A DNA stretch of 64,000 nt, taken from the NCBI GenBank assembly GCA_963777565.1, contig CAVZQZ010000006.1:62001-126000 (forward strand), given 5' to 3'. Source of the DNA: CALMEC01 sp963777565. Its GTDB lineage: Bacteria; Actinomycetota; Thermoleophilia; Miltoncostaeales; Miltoncostaeaceae. A program made the position numbers and the translations under genes. How positions within the stretch are numbered: position 1 is the stretch's first letter; each line of letters opens with the position of its first letter. Below the pieces are notes generated by a model. It was given only the letters and a program-made list of their open reading frames with translations, ran no database searches and was not told where the DNA came from. Below, piece after piece: positions 1-8,102 of this stretch.

Positions 1-751
1 CGGCGCCGAGCTCGCGGTTGATCACGTGCAGGACGTTCAGGTTGAAGGCCGCGGTGACCCCGGCCGCATCGTCGTAGGCGGCCTGCAGTCGCGCGGTGTC
101 CTTGACCAGGTCGGTGCCCATGAGCAGCCGGTCGCCGGGGCGGAGCAGGCCGCGGATCGCCCGCAGGAACGGGGCGCGTGCGTCGGGATGGATGTTGCCG
201 ATGGTGCCGCCCAGGAACGCCACCAGCCGCCGCCCACCTCGAGGCCTGCCCGGAAGCTGGCGCAAGTGACGCTCGAAGTCGCCCGCGACCGCGTGCACGC
301 GCAGGCCCGGGTACGCCTCGGCCAACCGGCCGGCCGCGCCGAGCAGGATCCCCGGCGACACGTCGAACGGGACGTACCGCGCGAGGCCGCCGGCCTCGTC
401 CATGGCGTCGAGCAGCGCGACGGTCTTGCGTGATGAGCCGGACCCGAGCTCCACGAGCTCCGTGGGCTCGTGGCGGGCCACGATCCCGGTCGCATCGCGG
501 CGCAGGATCTCGAGCTCGGTGCGGGTCTGGTAGTACTCGGGCAGCCCGGTGATCGCCTCGAACAGCTGGCTGCCGCGGTCGTCGTAGAAGTACTTCGGAA
601 GGAGCCACTTCGGCCGGTCGGTGAGCCCCCGTCGCACGTCGTCGGCGAGCGAGCCCTCCACGGTCGCATTGATCGGATGCACGTCGAGGCGGTAGGGCCG
701 GGGCCGGGTCGCGCGGGGCGTTGTCACCGGCATGTTGGTGTCCTGCTTCAT
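1..751 (-). CDS. egtD: L-histidine N-alpha-methyltransferase EgtD (C-terminus cut by window edge)
   Basis: This SAM-dependent enzyme trimethylates the alpha-amino group of histidine to hercynine, the first step of ergothioneine synthesis. About 250 residues are visible of a family usually near 320. Near residues 45-65 the protein reads PKYFYDDRGSQLFEAITGLP followed by EYY, the EgtD hallmark, and then VELGSGSSRKT, the SAM-binding glycine loop. The frame is open to base 1, so the 3' end lies outside the window. The start ATG at 751 overlaps the egtB stop (ATGA), which implies translational coupling. A second ATG 18 bases further in is an alternative start. The family call is very secure. Confidence 0.93.
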   Translation of the reverse strand, partial: MKQDTNMPVTTPRATRPRPYRLDVHPINATVEGSLADDVRRGLTDRPKWLLPKYFYDDRGSQLFEAITGLPEYYQTRTELEILRRDATGIVARHEPTELVELGSGSSRKTVALLDAMDEAGGLARYVPFDVSPGILLGAAGRLAEAYPGLRVHAVAGDFERHLRQLPGRPRGGRRLVAFLGGTIGNIHPDARAPFLRAIRGLLRPGDRLLMGTDLVKDTARLQAAYDDAAGVTAAFNLNVLHVINRELGA

Positions 752-2052
752 GATCGGTTGTCGATGTCCCACGCCAGCCGAAACCCGGCGAAGATCTGGC
801 GCCGCTGGGGCAGGTCCCAGTTGCGGAACGTCGTGCGCACCGCGATCGGCTGGGTCGCCCACGACCCGCCGCGCAGCACCCGGTAGTCCTTGCCGAAGAA
901 CACCTCGGAGTACTCGCGATACGGGAACGCCGCGAAGCCGGGATACGGGCCGAACGCGCTCGCGGTCCACTCCCACACGTCGCCGATCAGCTGAGCGCAC
1001 CCGGTCGGAGCGGCGCCGTCGGGGTATGCGCCCACCGGCGCGGGTGCGAACGCGAGCTGGTCGAGGTTCGCGCGGCCCTCGGCGGGCGCGTCGCCCCAGG
1101 GGAACCGGGGCGCGTCGCACTCGGGCAGGCCGGAGCACGCGGCGCGCTCCCACTCCTCCTCGATGGGCAGCCGCGCGCCGGCCCACCGGGCGTGGGCGTC
1201 GGCCTCGTGCCACGACACGTGGCACACCGGTCGGTCCGGGTCGACGGGCGCGACCTCGTCGAAGCTCCGGGAGAGCCAGCCGCCCGCGGTGTCGGGCTCC
1301 CAGTAGAGCGGCGCGCGCACGTCGTGCTCGCATCGCCACGCCCAGCCCTCGGCGCTCCACAGCTCCGGCCGCACGTACCCGCCGTCGGCCATGAACTCGA
1401 GGTGCCGGCCATTGGTCACCGGGTAGCGGTCGATGAGGTAGCCGGGGAGCAAGCGCTGATGACGCGGACGCTCGCAGTCGTAGGCAAATTCCGCGCCGGC
1501 GCCGATATTGACGTTTCCCGGAGGGATGAAGATGCGGTCCGAGGAACCCTCCCCGGCATCGGGGAGGCGGCCGCGGGTCGGACGGTAGGTGCGATCACCG
1601 AACATCTGAAGCGTCTGCAGCACCGTCTCGGTGTGCTGGGCCTCGTGCTCGGCGACCATCTCGAAGACGAACCCGCCAGCCGTGAGCGGCGGACCTTCCG
1701 GGCCCAGGTCCGTCACCGCGAGGGCCTCCAGCGAGCGCTCGCGGACGCGATCGAGGTAGTCGCGACATCCACGCTCGTCGAGCAGCCGGATCGAGGTGCG
1801 CCGCGCCCGCGGTGTCTCGAAGGCGTCGTAGGCCTGCTGCAGCTGGGGGTAGAGCGACGCGTGACCGGACAGGCGGCACGCGAGCCACAGCTCCTCGTAG
1901 GCCGCGATGTGGCCGAGATCCCACAGGGGCGGGCTCATGATCGGGTCGGGGGTCCGGGCGATGTCGCCGCCGGCAAGCGGCTCGTAGAGCGCCAGGGTCC
2001 GCTCGCGGGCGGTCGTGAGGCGCTCGGCGATCGAGTCGGCGAGTGAGCTCAT
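748..2052 (-). CDS. egtB: Ergothioneine biosynthesis sulfoxide synthase EgtB
   Basis: This non-haem iron enzyme uses oxygen to join a thiol (gamma-glutamylcysteine or cysteine) to hercynine. With the start at 2052 it has 434 residues, the usual family size. An N-terminal DinB-like domain carries the iron ligands His48 (DLGHIAAYE) and His136/His140 in HEAQHTE. The C-terminal half is an FGE-sulfatase (formylglycine-enzyme-like) fold with PVTNGRHLEF and VLRGGSWAT. The frame runs upstream to 2340, but that extension crosses the divergent anti-sigma-like gene and looks non-coding, so I take MSSLADS as the start. egtA, egtC and egtE are not next to it, so an anaplerotic thiol donor or genes elsewhere are implied. 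Confidence 0.93.
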   Translation of the reverse strand: MSSLADSIAERLTTARERTLALYEPLAGGDIARTPDPIMSPPLWDLGHIAAYEELWLACRLSGHASLYPQLQQAYDAFETPRARRTSIRLLDERGCRDYLDRVRERSLEALAVTDLGPEGPPLTAGGFVFEMVAEHEAQHTETVLQTLQMFGDRTYRPTRGRLPDAGEGSSDRIFIPPGNVNIGAGAEFAYDCERPRHQRLLPGYLIDRYPVTNGRHLEFMADGGYVRPELWSAEGWAWRCEHDVRAPLYWEPDTAGGWLSRSFDEVAPVDPDRPVCHVSWHEADAHARWAGARLPIEEEWERAACSGLPECDAPRFPWGDAPAEGRANLDQLAFAPAPVGAYPDGAAPTGCAQLIGDVWEWTASAFGPYPGFAAFPYREYSEVFFGKDYRVLRGGSWATQPIAVRTTFRNWDLPQRRQIFAGFRLAWDIDNRS

Positions 2053-2232
2053 CTGGTCAAGGATCGAGGACGCGGCGGGCAAAGGCGAGCCCATCGCGTG
2101 TGGTGCGTGACCGTTTTCACACACTGTTCTTCGGTCTGTAACGCTTTCGAGATCACTGGGACCGCCCTGAATCGGCATCCGTGCGGGTGTATGGTCGATC
2201 TCAGACGTCGGTTGACAGCGTGGAGGACGCCG

Positions 2233-2490
2233 GTGGGCGAACAGCGCGAATGGATCACGTGCTCGGAGCTGGTCGAGCTCGTCACCGAGTATTTCGAGGG
2301 CACGCTCCCAGCCGACGACGCTCGACGCTTCGAGCGTCACCTGGTGGCGTGCCCTCCGTGTCGTGAGTACCTGTCGCAGCTTCGGGACACGATCGGGGCG
2401 GTGGGAGCGCTGCGCGAGGACGACGTCCCCCCAGCGGCGAAGGACGAGCTGCTCGCCGCCTTCCGGGATTGGAAACGAGACGCGGACTGA
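2233..2490 (+). CDS. Small zinc-finger (zf-HC2) anti-sigma-like protein
   Basis: This 85-residue protein carries the zinc-binding anti-sigma signature: a helix with SELVELVTEYFEG followed by RHLVACPPCREYL, the H-x3-C-x2-C motif. Proteins of this type hold ECF sigma factors inactive and release them on redox or envelope stress. The GTG start at 2233 is chosen because GGAGG lies 6-7 bases upstream. The ORF extends further upstream but without coding character. No ECF sigma gene is adjacent, so its partner is unknown. It is soluble as read, although the next 230 bases encode hydrophobic segments in two frames that may be its lost membrane part. Confidence 0.75.
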   Translation: MGEQREWITCSELVELVTEYFEGTLPADDARRFERHLVACPPCREYLSQLRDTIGAVGALREDDVPPAAKDELLAAFRDWKRDAD

Positions 2491-2515
2491 CTGCGGCCGA
2501 GACGGCCGAGCAGAT

Positions 2516-2720
2516 GGTTCGTCCCGGCCGCCCCCATCCTCGCCGTGGGGCTGCTCGCGATCCTGGCCATCGGCGCACTGAGCTTCGACTCACCGGTTAC
2601 GGCGGCTGGCGGGAGCTCGGGATCGCGCCGGGCGTGCTGTCGCTGTCGGTCGTGCTCTACCTGTTCCGGCGCGTCGTGCAGGACCGCCGGCCGATCGGCC
2701 TACGCGACCCCTCGCCCGTC
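2516..2720 (+). pseudogene. Possible frameshifted small membrane protein
   Basis: Two hydrophobic stretches sit next to each other in different forward frames. One reads FVPAAPILAVGLLAILAIGA (about 2520-2580). The other reads LGIAPGVLSLSVVLYLFRR (about 2615-2675) followed by a basic tail. Joined by one frameshift near 2590 they would give a two-helix membrane protein directly after the zinc-finger gene. No start codon or ribosome site decides it. It could be a sequencing error in a real gene, a relic, or chance in GC-rich DNA. Confidence 0.25.
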
Positions 2721-3075
2721 AGCGCGTCCGCCGCTTCGGACTCACGGCGCGCCGGGCGCGGCGCGACGCGTCGATCGCGCCGACGACCCACGGCTCGAGG
2801 CGCTCCCAGTCCTCCAGCACGTCGGGGGCCCGGTGGTAGCTCATGGTGATCGCGCGCCCGTCGGATTGGTAGACGAACGCCTCGAGGCCGGCGTCGGCGA
2901 ACAGGCCGCGGTTACCGTCGTCGACCTTGAGGTAGAGCTCGTCGTCGGCGATCAGGCCGAACATCACGCCGTCCAGGAACACCCCGTGCCCGCCGAACAT
3001 CGCGCGCACCTCGACCGGGCCGACCGGCTGTAGGAGCTCCTCGACCAGCTCGGCGAACTCGGGTCGCGCCGCCAT
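2719..3075 (-). CDS. TfoX N-terminal domain protein
   Basis: This 118-residue protein consists almost entirely of a TfoX/Sxy N-terminal domain. MFGGHGVFLDGVMFGLIADD followed by ELYLKVD is the diagnostic core. In Actinobacteria these short stand-alone versions are common and have no demonstrated competence role. The C-terminus is basic (RRARRAVSPKRRTR). It ends just downstream of fbaB on the same strand, with only 6 bases between the fbaB stop and its start, so the two are probably co-transcribed. Fold assignment is good; function is unknown. Confidence 0.82.
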   Translation of the reverse strand: MAARPEFAELVEELLQPVGPVEVRAMFGGHGVFLDGVMFGLIADDELYLKVDDGNRGLFADAGLEAFVYQSDGRAITMSYHRAPDVLEDWERLEPWVVGAIDASRRARRAVSPKRRTR

Positions 3076-3081
3076 GCCCGC

Positions 3082-4170
3082 TCAGGCGAGCGTGATGTCC
3101 TCGCACAGGTAGACGTCCTGGATCGCGTTCAGCAGCTCCACCCCCTCGCGCATGGGCCTCTGGAACGCCTTGCGGCCGCTAATGAGGCCCGAGCCGCCGG
3201 CCCGCTTGTTGATCACGGCGGTCTTCACGGCGTCGTGGAGGTCGTTGGCCCCCGAGGCTCCGCCCGAGTTGATGAGCGGGATGCGGCCCATGTAGCAGTG
3301 CGCCACCTGGTAGCGGGTCATGTCGATCGGGTGGTCGCTCATGAGCTCGCTGTACATCCGCTCGTCGTACTTGCCAAAGTTGAGGTTCTTGAAGCCGGGT
3401 GCGGCGGTCTCGGGGAGCTTCTGCTTGATGATGTCGGCCTCGATGGTGACGCCCAGGTGGTTCGCCTGCGCGGTGAGGTCGGTCGCGGTGTGATAGTCGG
3501 GCCCGCCGTCCTTGGTGGTGTTGAACGCGCTGTTGCGGGTGTAGCACCACAGCACCGTCGCCATGCCCAGGTCGTGGGCCGCCTCGAACGCCTCCGACAC
3601 CTCCTGGATCTGGCGCTTCGACTCCGCCGACCCGAAGTAGATGGTGGCGCCCACGGCGAAGCAGCCCATCTCCCACGCCTGCTTGACCGACCCGAACATG
3701 ATCTGGTCGAACGCGTTGGGGTAGCTCAGGAACTCGTTGTGGTTGAGTTTGAGCAGGAACGGGATGCGGTGCGCGTAGCGACGTGCGGTGACCCCGAGCG
3801 CCCCGAGGGTGGTGGCCACGGCGTTGCAGCCGCCCTCGATCGCCAGCTCCACGATGTGCACCGGGTCGAAGTAGTCGGGGTTCTTCGCGAACGACGCGCC
3901 CGCGGAGTGCTCGATGCCCTGGTCGACCGGGAGGATCGACACGTAGCCCGTGCCGGCGAGGCGCCCGTTCGTGAAGAGCGTCTCCAGCGCCCCGAGCACG
4001 CGGATGGAGCGGTCGGACTGCTGGAAGATGCGGTCGACGAAATCAGGGCCCGGTGCCGCGAGACGCTCCTTGCCGATGGTCGTGCACTCGTGCGCGAGCA
4101 GGTCGCTCGCCTCGTCTCCGAGGATCTCCTCGATGCGGGCGATCTCGACGGTCTCTCGCTCAACGGCCAT
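3082..4170 (-). CDS. fbaB: Class I fructose-bisphosphate aldolase (FbaB/DhnA type)
   Basis: It reversibly cleaves fructose 1,6-bisphosphate to DHAP and glyceraldehyde 3-phosphate through a Schiff base, without metal. The 362-residue protein matches E. coli FbaB along its whole length. GYVSILPVDQGIEHSAGASF, RIPFLLKLNHNE, VGATIYFGSAES and NSGGASG are all recognisable, and the Schiff-base lysine is expected at Lys249 in ADIIKQK. The ATG at 4170 is preceded by AAGGAG. With pgi, gnd, the PPDK-like dikinase and GAPDH elsewhere in the window it belongs to central carbon metabolism, though it is not in an operon with them. Confidence 0.95.
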   Translation of the reverse strand: MAVERETVEIARIEEILGDEASDLLAHECTTIGKERLAAPGPDFVDRIFQQSDRSIRVLGALETLFTNGRLAGTGYVSILPVDQGIEHSAGASFAKNPDYFDPVHIVELAIEGGCNAVATTLGALGVTARRYAHRIPFLLKLNHNEFLSYPNAFDQIMFGSVKQAWEMGCFAVGATIYFGSAESKRQIQEVSEAFEAAHDLGMATVLWCYTRNSAFNTTKDGGPDYHTATDLTAQANHLGVTIEADIIKQKLPETAAPGFKNLNFGKYDERMYSELMSDHPIDMTRYQVAHCYMGRIPLINSGGASGANDLHDAVKTAVINKRAGGSGLISGRKAFQRPMREGVELLNAIQDVYLCEDITLA

Positions 4171-4217
4171 GCGGGCTCCTTTGCACTGTGGTGTCGCCCG
4201 TAGTCTGCACCGAAGCC

Positions 4218-4240
4218 ACCGGCCCTGTGAAGGGGCCGGT
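4218..4240 (-). terminator. Hairpin at the end of the tungstate operon
   Basis: Perfect 8-bp arms (ACCGGCCC and GGGCCGGT) flank a 7-base loop, 60 bases downstream of the last gene of the minus-strand tup operon and just upstream of fbaB. There is no T-tract, which is common for terminators in such GC-rich genomes. Confidence 0.5.
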
Positions 4241-4302
4241 CGACCCGGAAGCGGCGACGAGCCGCGGCGCGCCCGTCCTGCGCGGTGACGCTCGGGATCG
4301 GC

Positions 4303-4515
4303 TCAGACGGGTGCGATCCCGATCATCACGTCGGTTGCCTTGATCACCGCGAACACATCGCGTCCGACCTCGATCCCGAGATCGTCGACGGACTCGGCTG
4401 TGATCGACGCGACGAGGGTCTGGCCCCCCGCGTCGAGCTCGACCGTGGCCATCGCCTCGCCTCGGCGAATCGCCCGGACCTTCGCCGGGATCTGGTTTCT
4501 CGCGCTGACGCGCAT
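4303..4515 (-). CDS. Mop/TOBE-domain molybdate/tungstate-binding protein
   Basis: This 70-residue protein is a single TOBE (molbindin) domain: MRVSARNQIPAKVRAIRRGE, then VASITAESVDDLGIEVG and ending in AVIKATDVMIG. Such proteins oligomerise and store or buffer molybdate or tungstate oxyanions in the cytoplasm. The ATG at 4515 shares its A with the stop of the upstream ATPase gene (TGATG) and has GGAGGGAGG upstream. It is the last gene of the tup operon. It resembles the C-terminal half of the HTH-TOBE regulator at the other end, which ends in the similar AVVKSTSVMIQG. Confidence 0.88.
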   Translation of the reverse strand: MRVSARNQIPAKVRAIRRGEAMATVELDAGGQTLVASITAESVDDLGIEVGRDVFAVIKATDVMIGIAPV

Positions 4516-5525
4516 CACGTCCCTCCCTCCGTTGGTGTGAATGGAACGATTTGGCTGCGATCGCCCGTCGACGGGACGTCCCGCGGCGGCGCCGGCCGGG
4601 GATCGTCCGCCTCGTCTCGCGCGTACCGCACGCCACCCGAGACGCGGAGCCGAACGGCGTCGCCCAGTCCCGGCCCCGGAATCGGGGTGCTCAAGACGAG
4701 CCGCCCGTTGGGCACGTCGACCTCGAGCCGTACCCCCTCCTCCAGCGGCACGCGCCGCGTGACGCGGCCGACAAGGGGTCCGGCGTCGTCCAGGTCGACG
4801 TCCTCGGGGCGCACGAGCAGGACGCCGTCGCCGTCGGTGACCCGCCCGCTGAAGCCGAGGAACGCAGCCGCCGTGGCCGTCGGCGGGCGGCGGAAGACCG
4901 CCTCCGGCGTTCCGGTGGCGGCGACACGCCCGTCGATGAGCACGACCACGCGATCGGCGAGCGCCCACGCCTCCGCGCGGTCGTGCACCACGATGAGCGT
5001 CGCCCGACTGGGCTCGCGGAGGATGCTGGCGGCGTCGTACAGCAGGTCGGCGCGTGCGGACACGTCGAGACCGGCGAACGGCTCGTCGAGCAGCAGCGCG
5101 TCCGGCTCGGTCGCGAGCACCCGCGCCAGGTGGACCCTGCGCGCCTCTCCGCCTGAGAGGCTCCGCGCCGCCCGCCCGGTCATCGCCCCCATCCCGACGG
5201 CCTCCAGCGCGCGGAGCGCTCGCTGATGCCGCTCCGGCCGCGGCACGCCCCACCAGGCAAGGCCGGCTTCCACGTTCGCGAGCACGGTGCGCCGCGCCAT
5301 CGCCGGTGCCTGGAGCGCCGTCGCGACCCGGCCGGCGCGCTCCACGTTGCCGCGCTCCGGGCGGGCGATGCCGGCCAAGAGCGTGAGGAGCGTCGTCTTG
5401 CCGGCGCCGTTCGGCCCGAGCAGCGCGACGACCTCGCCGCGCTCCAGGTCGAGGCTGACGTCGTCCAGCACCGTGCGACCGCCGCGGTCGGCGCCGAGCC
5501 CGTTCGCGCGGACGACGGCGCTCAC
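4515..5525 (-). CDS. tupC: Tungstate/molybdate ABC transporter ATP-binding protein
   Basis: This 336-residue ATPase of an oxyanion importer has Walker A GPNGAGKT at 37-44, the ABC signature LSGGE at 123-127 and Walker B LLLDEP at 144-149. The C-terminal 110 residues are a beta-rich regulatory region with VRPEDVDL, as in ModC/TupC/WtpC proteins. The GTG start at 5525 overlaps the stop of the permease (GTGA). The frame stays open far upstream through the permease gene, but that part is a shadow. Tungstate rather than molybdate specificity is inferred from the TupA/TupB-like partners. Confidence 0.9.
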   Translation of the reverse strand: MSAVVRANGLGADRGGRTVLDDVSLDLERGEVVALLGPNGAGKTTLLTLLAGIARPERGNVERAGRVATALQAPAMARRTVLANVEAGLAWWGVPRPERHQRALRALEAVGMGAMTGRAARSLSGGEARRVHLARVLATEPDALLLDEPFAGLDVSARADLLYDAASILREPSRATLIVVHDRAEAWALADRVVVLIDGRVAATGTPEAVFRRPPTATAAAFLGFSGRVTDGDGVLLVRPEDVDLDDAGPLVGRVTRRVPLEEGVRLEVDVPNGRLVLSTPIPGPGLGDAVRLRVSGGVRYARDEADDPRPAPPRDVPSTGDRSQIVPFTPTEGGT

Positions 5526-6220
5526 GCAGGCTGCCCCCGCTGCTGCACGACCGTCAGCACCGCCGCGAGCACCAGGACCAGCCCCATCAGGATGGTTCCC
5601 ATGGCGATCGCCCGCGAGTATTCGCCCGCGGAGACCTCGGTCAGCACGGCGGTCGCGAGCGTCTGCGTCTGACCGGTGATGTTCCCGCCGACCAGGACCA
5701 GGGCGCCGACCTCGGAGAGCGCCGATCCCAGCGCGCCCACCGTGGCGGCCAGCACGCCGACGCGGGCTTCCCGCAGCGCAAGCGCCCCGACACCCACGGA
5801 CGAGGCGCCGAGCGCCCGCGCCTGCATCAGCAGCCCCGGATCGACCGCCTGCACGGACGCGGAGGTCAGCGCCGCCACGATCGGGATCGAGAGCACCGTC
5901 TGGGCGAGGATCATCCCGTTGACGGTGTAGATCAGGTCGAGCGAGCCGAGCGGGGCGCCCCGGAAGAGCAGGAGCGCCACGACCAGGCCCACGACGACCG
6001 GTGGGAGCCCGAGTCCCGCGTTGACGCCCGTCAGGAGCGACTTGCGCCCGCGAAACCGCGAGAGACCCAGCCACAGGCCGAGTGGGAGACCGATGGCAAG
6101 CGCGAACAACGTCGACTCGATCGCGACCCGCAGGGTCACTTTGATGACGCCCCAGACGCCCTCGTCGCCGTTGACGATGAGCCAGAACGCACCGCGAATC
6201 CCATCCCAGATGAAGCCCAT
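5522..6220 (-). CDS. tupB: Tungstate ABC transporter permease
   Basis: This 232-residue inner-membrane protein has five or six hydrophobic helices, starting with GVIKVTLRVAIESTLFALAI. The cytoplasmic EAA-like loop (ARALGASSVGVGALALREAR) contacts the ATPase. The length and the sequence GALGSALSEVGALVLVGGNI are typical of TupB/WtpB-type permeases. It lies between the binding protein (42-base gap) and the ATPase (4-base overlap), so the importer is complete. Confidence 0.9.
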   Translation of the reverse strand: MGFIWDGIRGAFWLIVNGDEGVWGVIKVTLRVAIESTLFALAIGLPLGLWLGLSRFRGRKSLLTGVNAGLGLPPVVVGLVVALLLFRGAPLGSLDLIYTVNGMILAQTVLSIPIVAALTSASVQAVDPGLLMQARALGASSVGVGALALREARVGVLAATVGALGSALSEVGALVLVGGNITGQTQTLATAVLTEVSAGEYSRAIAMGTILMGLVLVLAAVLTVVQQRGQPA

Positions 6221-6262
6221 CAGCGTGCCCCGTCCTCGCCGGGCCGCGGCATCAGGGGTGCC

Positions 6263-7486
6263 TCACCCCGCCGTGACCTGCAGACGTCCAGAGTTGCGCG
6301 CGGTCGAGGCGAGGTCCCGGAAGGAGGGGAACACGACCCGGTAGAGCCCGCCGAAGCGCGCCCGGAACCGGAACGTGAACCGGCCGATCGTGTCGACCTT
6401 CGCGGTGGTGATGAGCGTTCCGGACGTCCCGCCCACCCGCACCAGCCGCACCTGTGCTCCGGTCAGCGCGCGCCCACCGGGCAGCGTTGGCTTGACGCTG
6501 CCGGTCACGGTCACGAGATCGTCTCGCGCCGTGGTACGCGGCATCTTGCGGAGGATCGTGATGTTCGGACGGGCGTCCGCGAAGAACGCGGGCTGCGCGC
6601 GGTTCGGGTAGCTGGCCAGCCGGGCCTGGAACTCGACCGACTGCAGGTAGTTCATGAACGCGAGCGCGCCCTGCAGGTTGACCTTCGACACCTTCGCGGG
6701 GTTGACGGCGTATGCGTGGAACGAGTTGATCATGAGGTTCCGGCTGCCGCGTGCGGAGACGACGTTCTTGTCCGCGACGACGACCAGGTTGGTGACGGCC
6801 TTGAGGTTGACGAGCCGGTTGAACGTCCCGCGGTCGGTGATGTCGTAGCAGGCCTTCGACGAGAACGGGCACTGCGATGCGAGCTGAACGGTGGAGGCCT
6901 GCCCCAACCCGGCCTTGTGGTACCAGGAGGGGGTTGCGCTCGCACCGGAGCCTGGCTCGCTCTTCGCGTTCTTCGCGACGTTGCCCAGGCCCCAGATGAT
7001 CTTCTCCTGGGTGTTCGTGCCCGAGTTGTCGCCTCGTGAGACGAAGTCCGCCTTGCCCTTTGCGCCCGCTGCGGCGATGAGCTCGAACGCCTTGGCGGCG
7101 TCGTGAGGCGCGCCGGAGCGCACGCCGGCCGGGTCGGATCGCGGGCCGAGGATCACGTAGTCCGAGTAGAAGACCGCCCGACCACTGCGCTCGTACGAGA
7201 ACTCGTCGCGCACGAAGTCGACCTCCTGCGTGGGCGCATGGGTGAGCACCGCGTCGCCCTGCCCAGCGCGAGCGTTGGCAAGTGCCTGGCCGGTACCTAC
7301 GGCGATGTACTTGAGCGTGTACTGCGGGTATGCCTTCTTGAAGCCGGGGACGATCACGTCGTCGACGAGGCCCGCATCGCGGACGTCGGTCGTCCCCTGG
7401 ACGATGACATCGACTCCGACGGCAGGCCCGCACGCTCCCGACAGGCCAACGGCAAACATCGACGAGACCATCAGGAGCCTGCGCAT
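6263..7486 (-). CDS. tupA: Tungstate-binding extracytoplasmic protein with C-terminal extension
   Basis: This binding component of the importer has 407 residues. An N-terminal export signal (RRLLMVSSMFAVGLSGACGP) contains a possible lipobox ending at Cys19. The core matches TupA: VIVQGTTDVRDAGLVDDVIVP, then YIAVGTGQALANARAGQGDA, VILGPRSDPAGV and FVSRGDNSGTNTQEK. The family is usually near 280 residues. Here about 90 extra C-terminal residues (TGSVKPTLPGGRALTGAQVR onward) look like a beta-sandwich carboxypeptidase-regulatory-like domain. The ATG at 7486 was chosen because the upstream frame crosses a regulatory gap. Expression is probably controlled by the HTH-TOBE gene upstream. Confidence 0.88.
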   Translation of the reverse strand: MRRLLMVSSMFAVGLSGACGPAVGVDVIVQGTTDVRDAGLVDDVIVPGFKKAYPQYTLKYIAVGTGQALANARAGQGDAVLTHAPTQEVDFVRDEFSYERSGRAVFYSDYVILGPRSDPAGVRSGAPHDAAKAFELIAAAGAKGKADFVSRGDNSGTNTQEKIIWGLGNVAKNAKSEPGSGASATPSWYHKAGLGQASTVQLASQCPFSSKACYDITDRGTFNRLVNLKAVTNLVVVADKNVVSARGSRNLMINSFHAYAVNPAKVSKVNLQGALAFMNYLQSVEFQARLASYPNRAQPAFFADARPNITILRKMPRTTARDDLVTVTGSVKPTLPGGRALTGAQVRLVRVGGTSGTLITTAKVDTIGRFTFRFRARFGGLYRVVFPSFRDLASTARNSGRLQVTAG

Positions 7487-7519
7487 GGTGCGATTCTCGG
7501 GAGACCCGGAATCGTTGTC

Positions 7520-7538
7520 AAGGCAATGCCTAGGCAAT
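7520..7538. promoter_or_regulatory. Candidate oxyanion-responsive operator upstream of tupA
   Basis: The 19 bases AAGGCAATGCCTAGGCAAT contain a direct repeat AGGCAAT separated by GCCT, an internal near-palindrome GGCAATGCC and the perfect palindrome GCCTAGGC. They lie about 35-50 bases upstream of the tupA start, in the 77-base gap between tupA and the HTH-TOBE regulator. Symmetry and position suggest a regulator site. No experimental consensus is known to me. Confidence 0.35.
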
Positions 7539-7563
7539 TCCCCGGGTTGAATCGGGGGTGCGC

Positions 7564-7938
7564 TTACCCCTGGATCATGACCGAGGTCGACTTCACCACC
7601 GCCGTCACGGTCTTCCCGGGCTTGAGGTCGAGGTCCTCGGCGGAGGCGCGCGTGATGATCGCGACCACGCGCGCTGGCTCGGTCACGTCCAGCTCGACCT
7701 GCGCGAGCAGCCCGTCGACCTGGACGTCGCGCACGACGCCGCGCAGGCGGTTTCGGGCGCTCATGCCGGCGCGGTCGGTGCCCTGCAGGCGCTCGACCTC
7801 CGATGCGGGCACGATGCGGCGGTTGGCGGCGTCGCGCTCCACCCGGATCTTGCCGGCCTTGTCCCACCGGCGGAGGGTGTCGAGGCTGATTCCGAGGGCC
7901 CGCGCTGCCTCCGACGCCGTATAGAGCTCGCGCGCCAT
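7564..7938 (-). CDS. MerR-like HTH plus TOBE regulator of oxyanion uptake
   Basis: This 124-residue two-domain protein begins with a MerR/excisionase-like DNA-binding helix-turn-helix (YTASEAARALGISLDTLRRW then DKAGKIRVERD, residues 6-35). It ends with a TOBE molybdate/tungstate-sensing domain (about residues 58-124, RNRLRGVVRDVQVDG to TSVMIQG). The architecture fits a repressor that senses intracellular tungstate or molybdate with a built-in Mop domain, replacing ModE. It is the first gene of the tup cluster on the same strand, 77 bases from tupA. A symmetric element lies in that gap. Confidence 0.85.
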   Translation of the reverse strand: MARELYTASEAARALGISLDTLRRWDKAGKIRVERDAANRRIVPASEVERLQGTDRAGMSARNRLRGVVRDVQVDGLLAQVELDVTEPARVVAIITRASAEDLDLKPGKTVTAVVKSTSVMIQG

Positions 7939-8102
7939 GTGATCGCGACTCTACCGCCCACGCGAGCTGCGGGCGCCCGAGTGTGCGCCCACCGCGGGGC
8001 TCGGTCAAGCACATCGACGGGTCTGAAACATCCCGCGTCGTGCGGGGGTTAACTCCCGCCGCCGATCGGCCGATAACGCGCGAAAGTAGGGAGAGGATGG
8101 AT

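Noticed and set aside
1192..2046. 284-residue plus-strand ORF inside egtB
   Set aside because: It is an antisense shadow of egtB with no ribosome site or family signal; high GC creates such frames.
2053..2340. Longer N-terminus for egtB starting at 2340
   Set aside because: The extension overlaps the divergent zinc-finger gene and has no DinB-like sequence; the start at 2052 gives the family length.
8042..8073. Hairpins GCGGG-GGTTAACT-CCCGC and ATCGGCCGAT before the AAA gene
   Set aside because: Short palindromes are common in GC-rich DNA and no function could be assigned beyond being in a divergent promoter gap.
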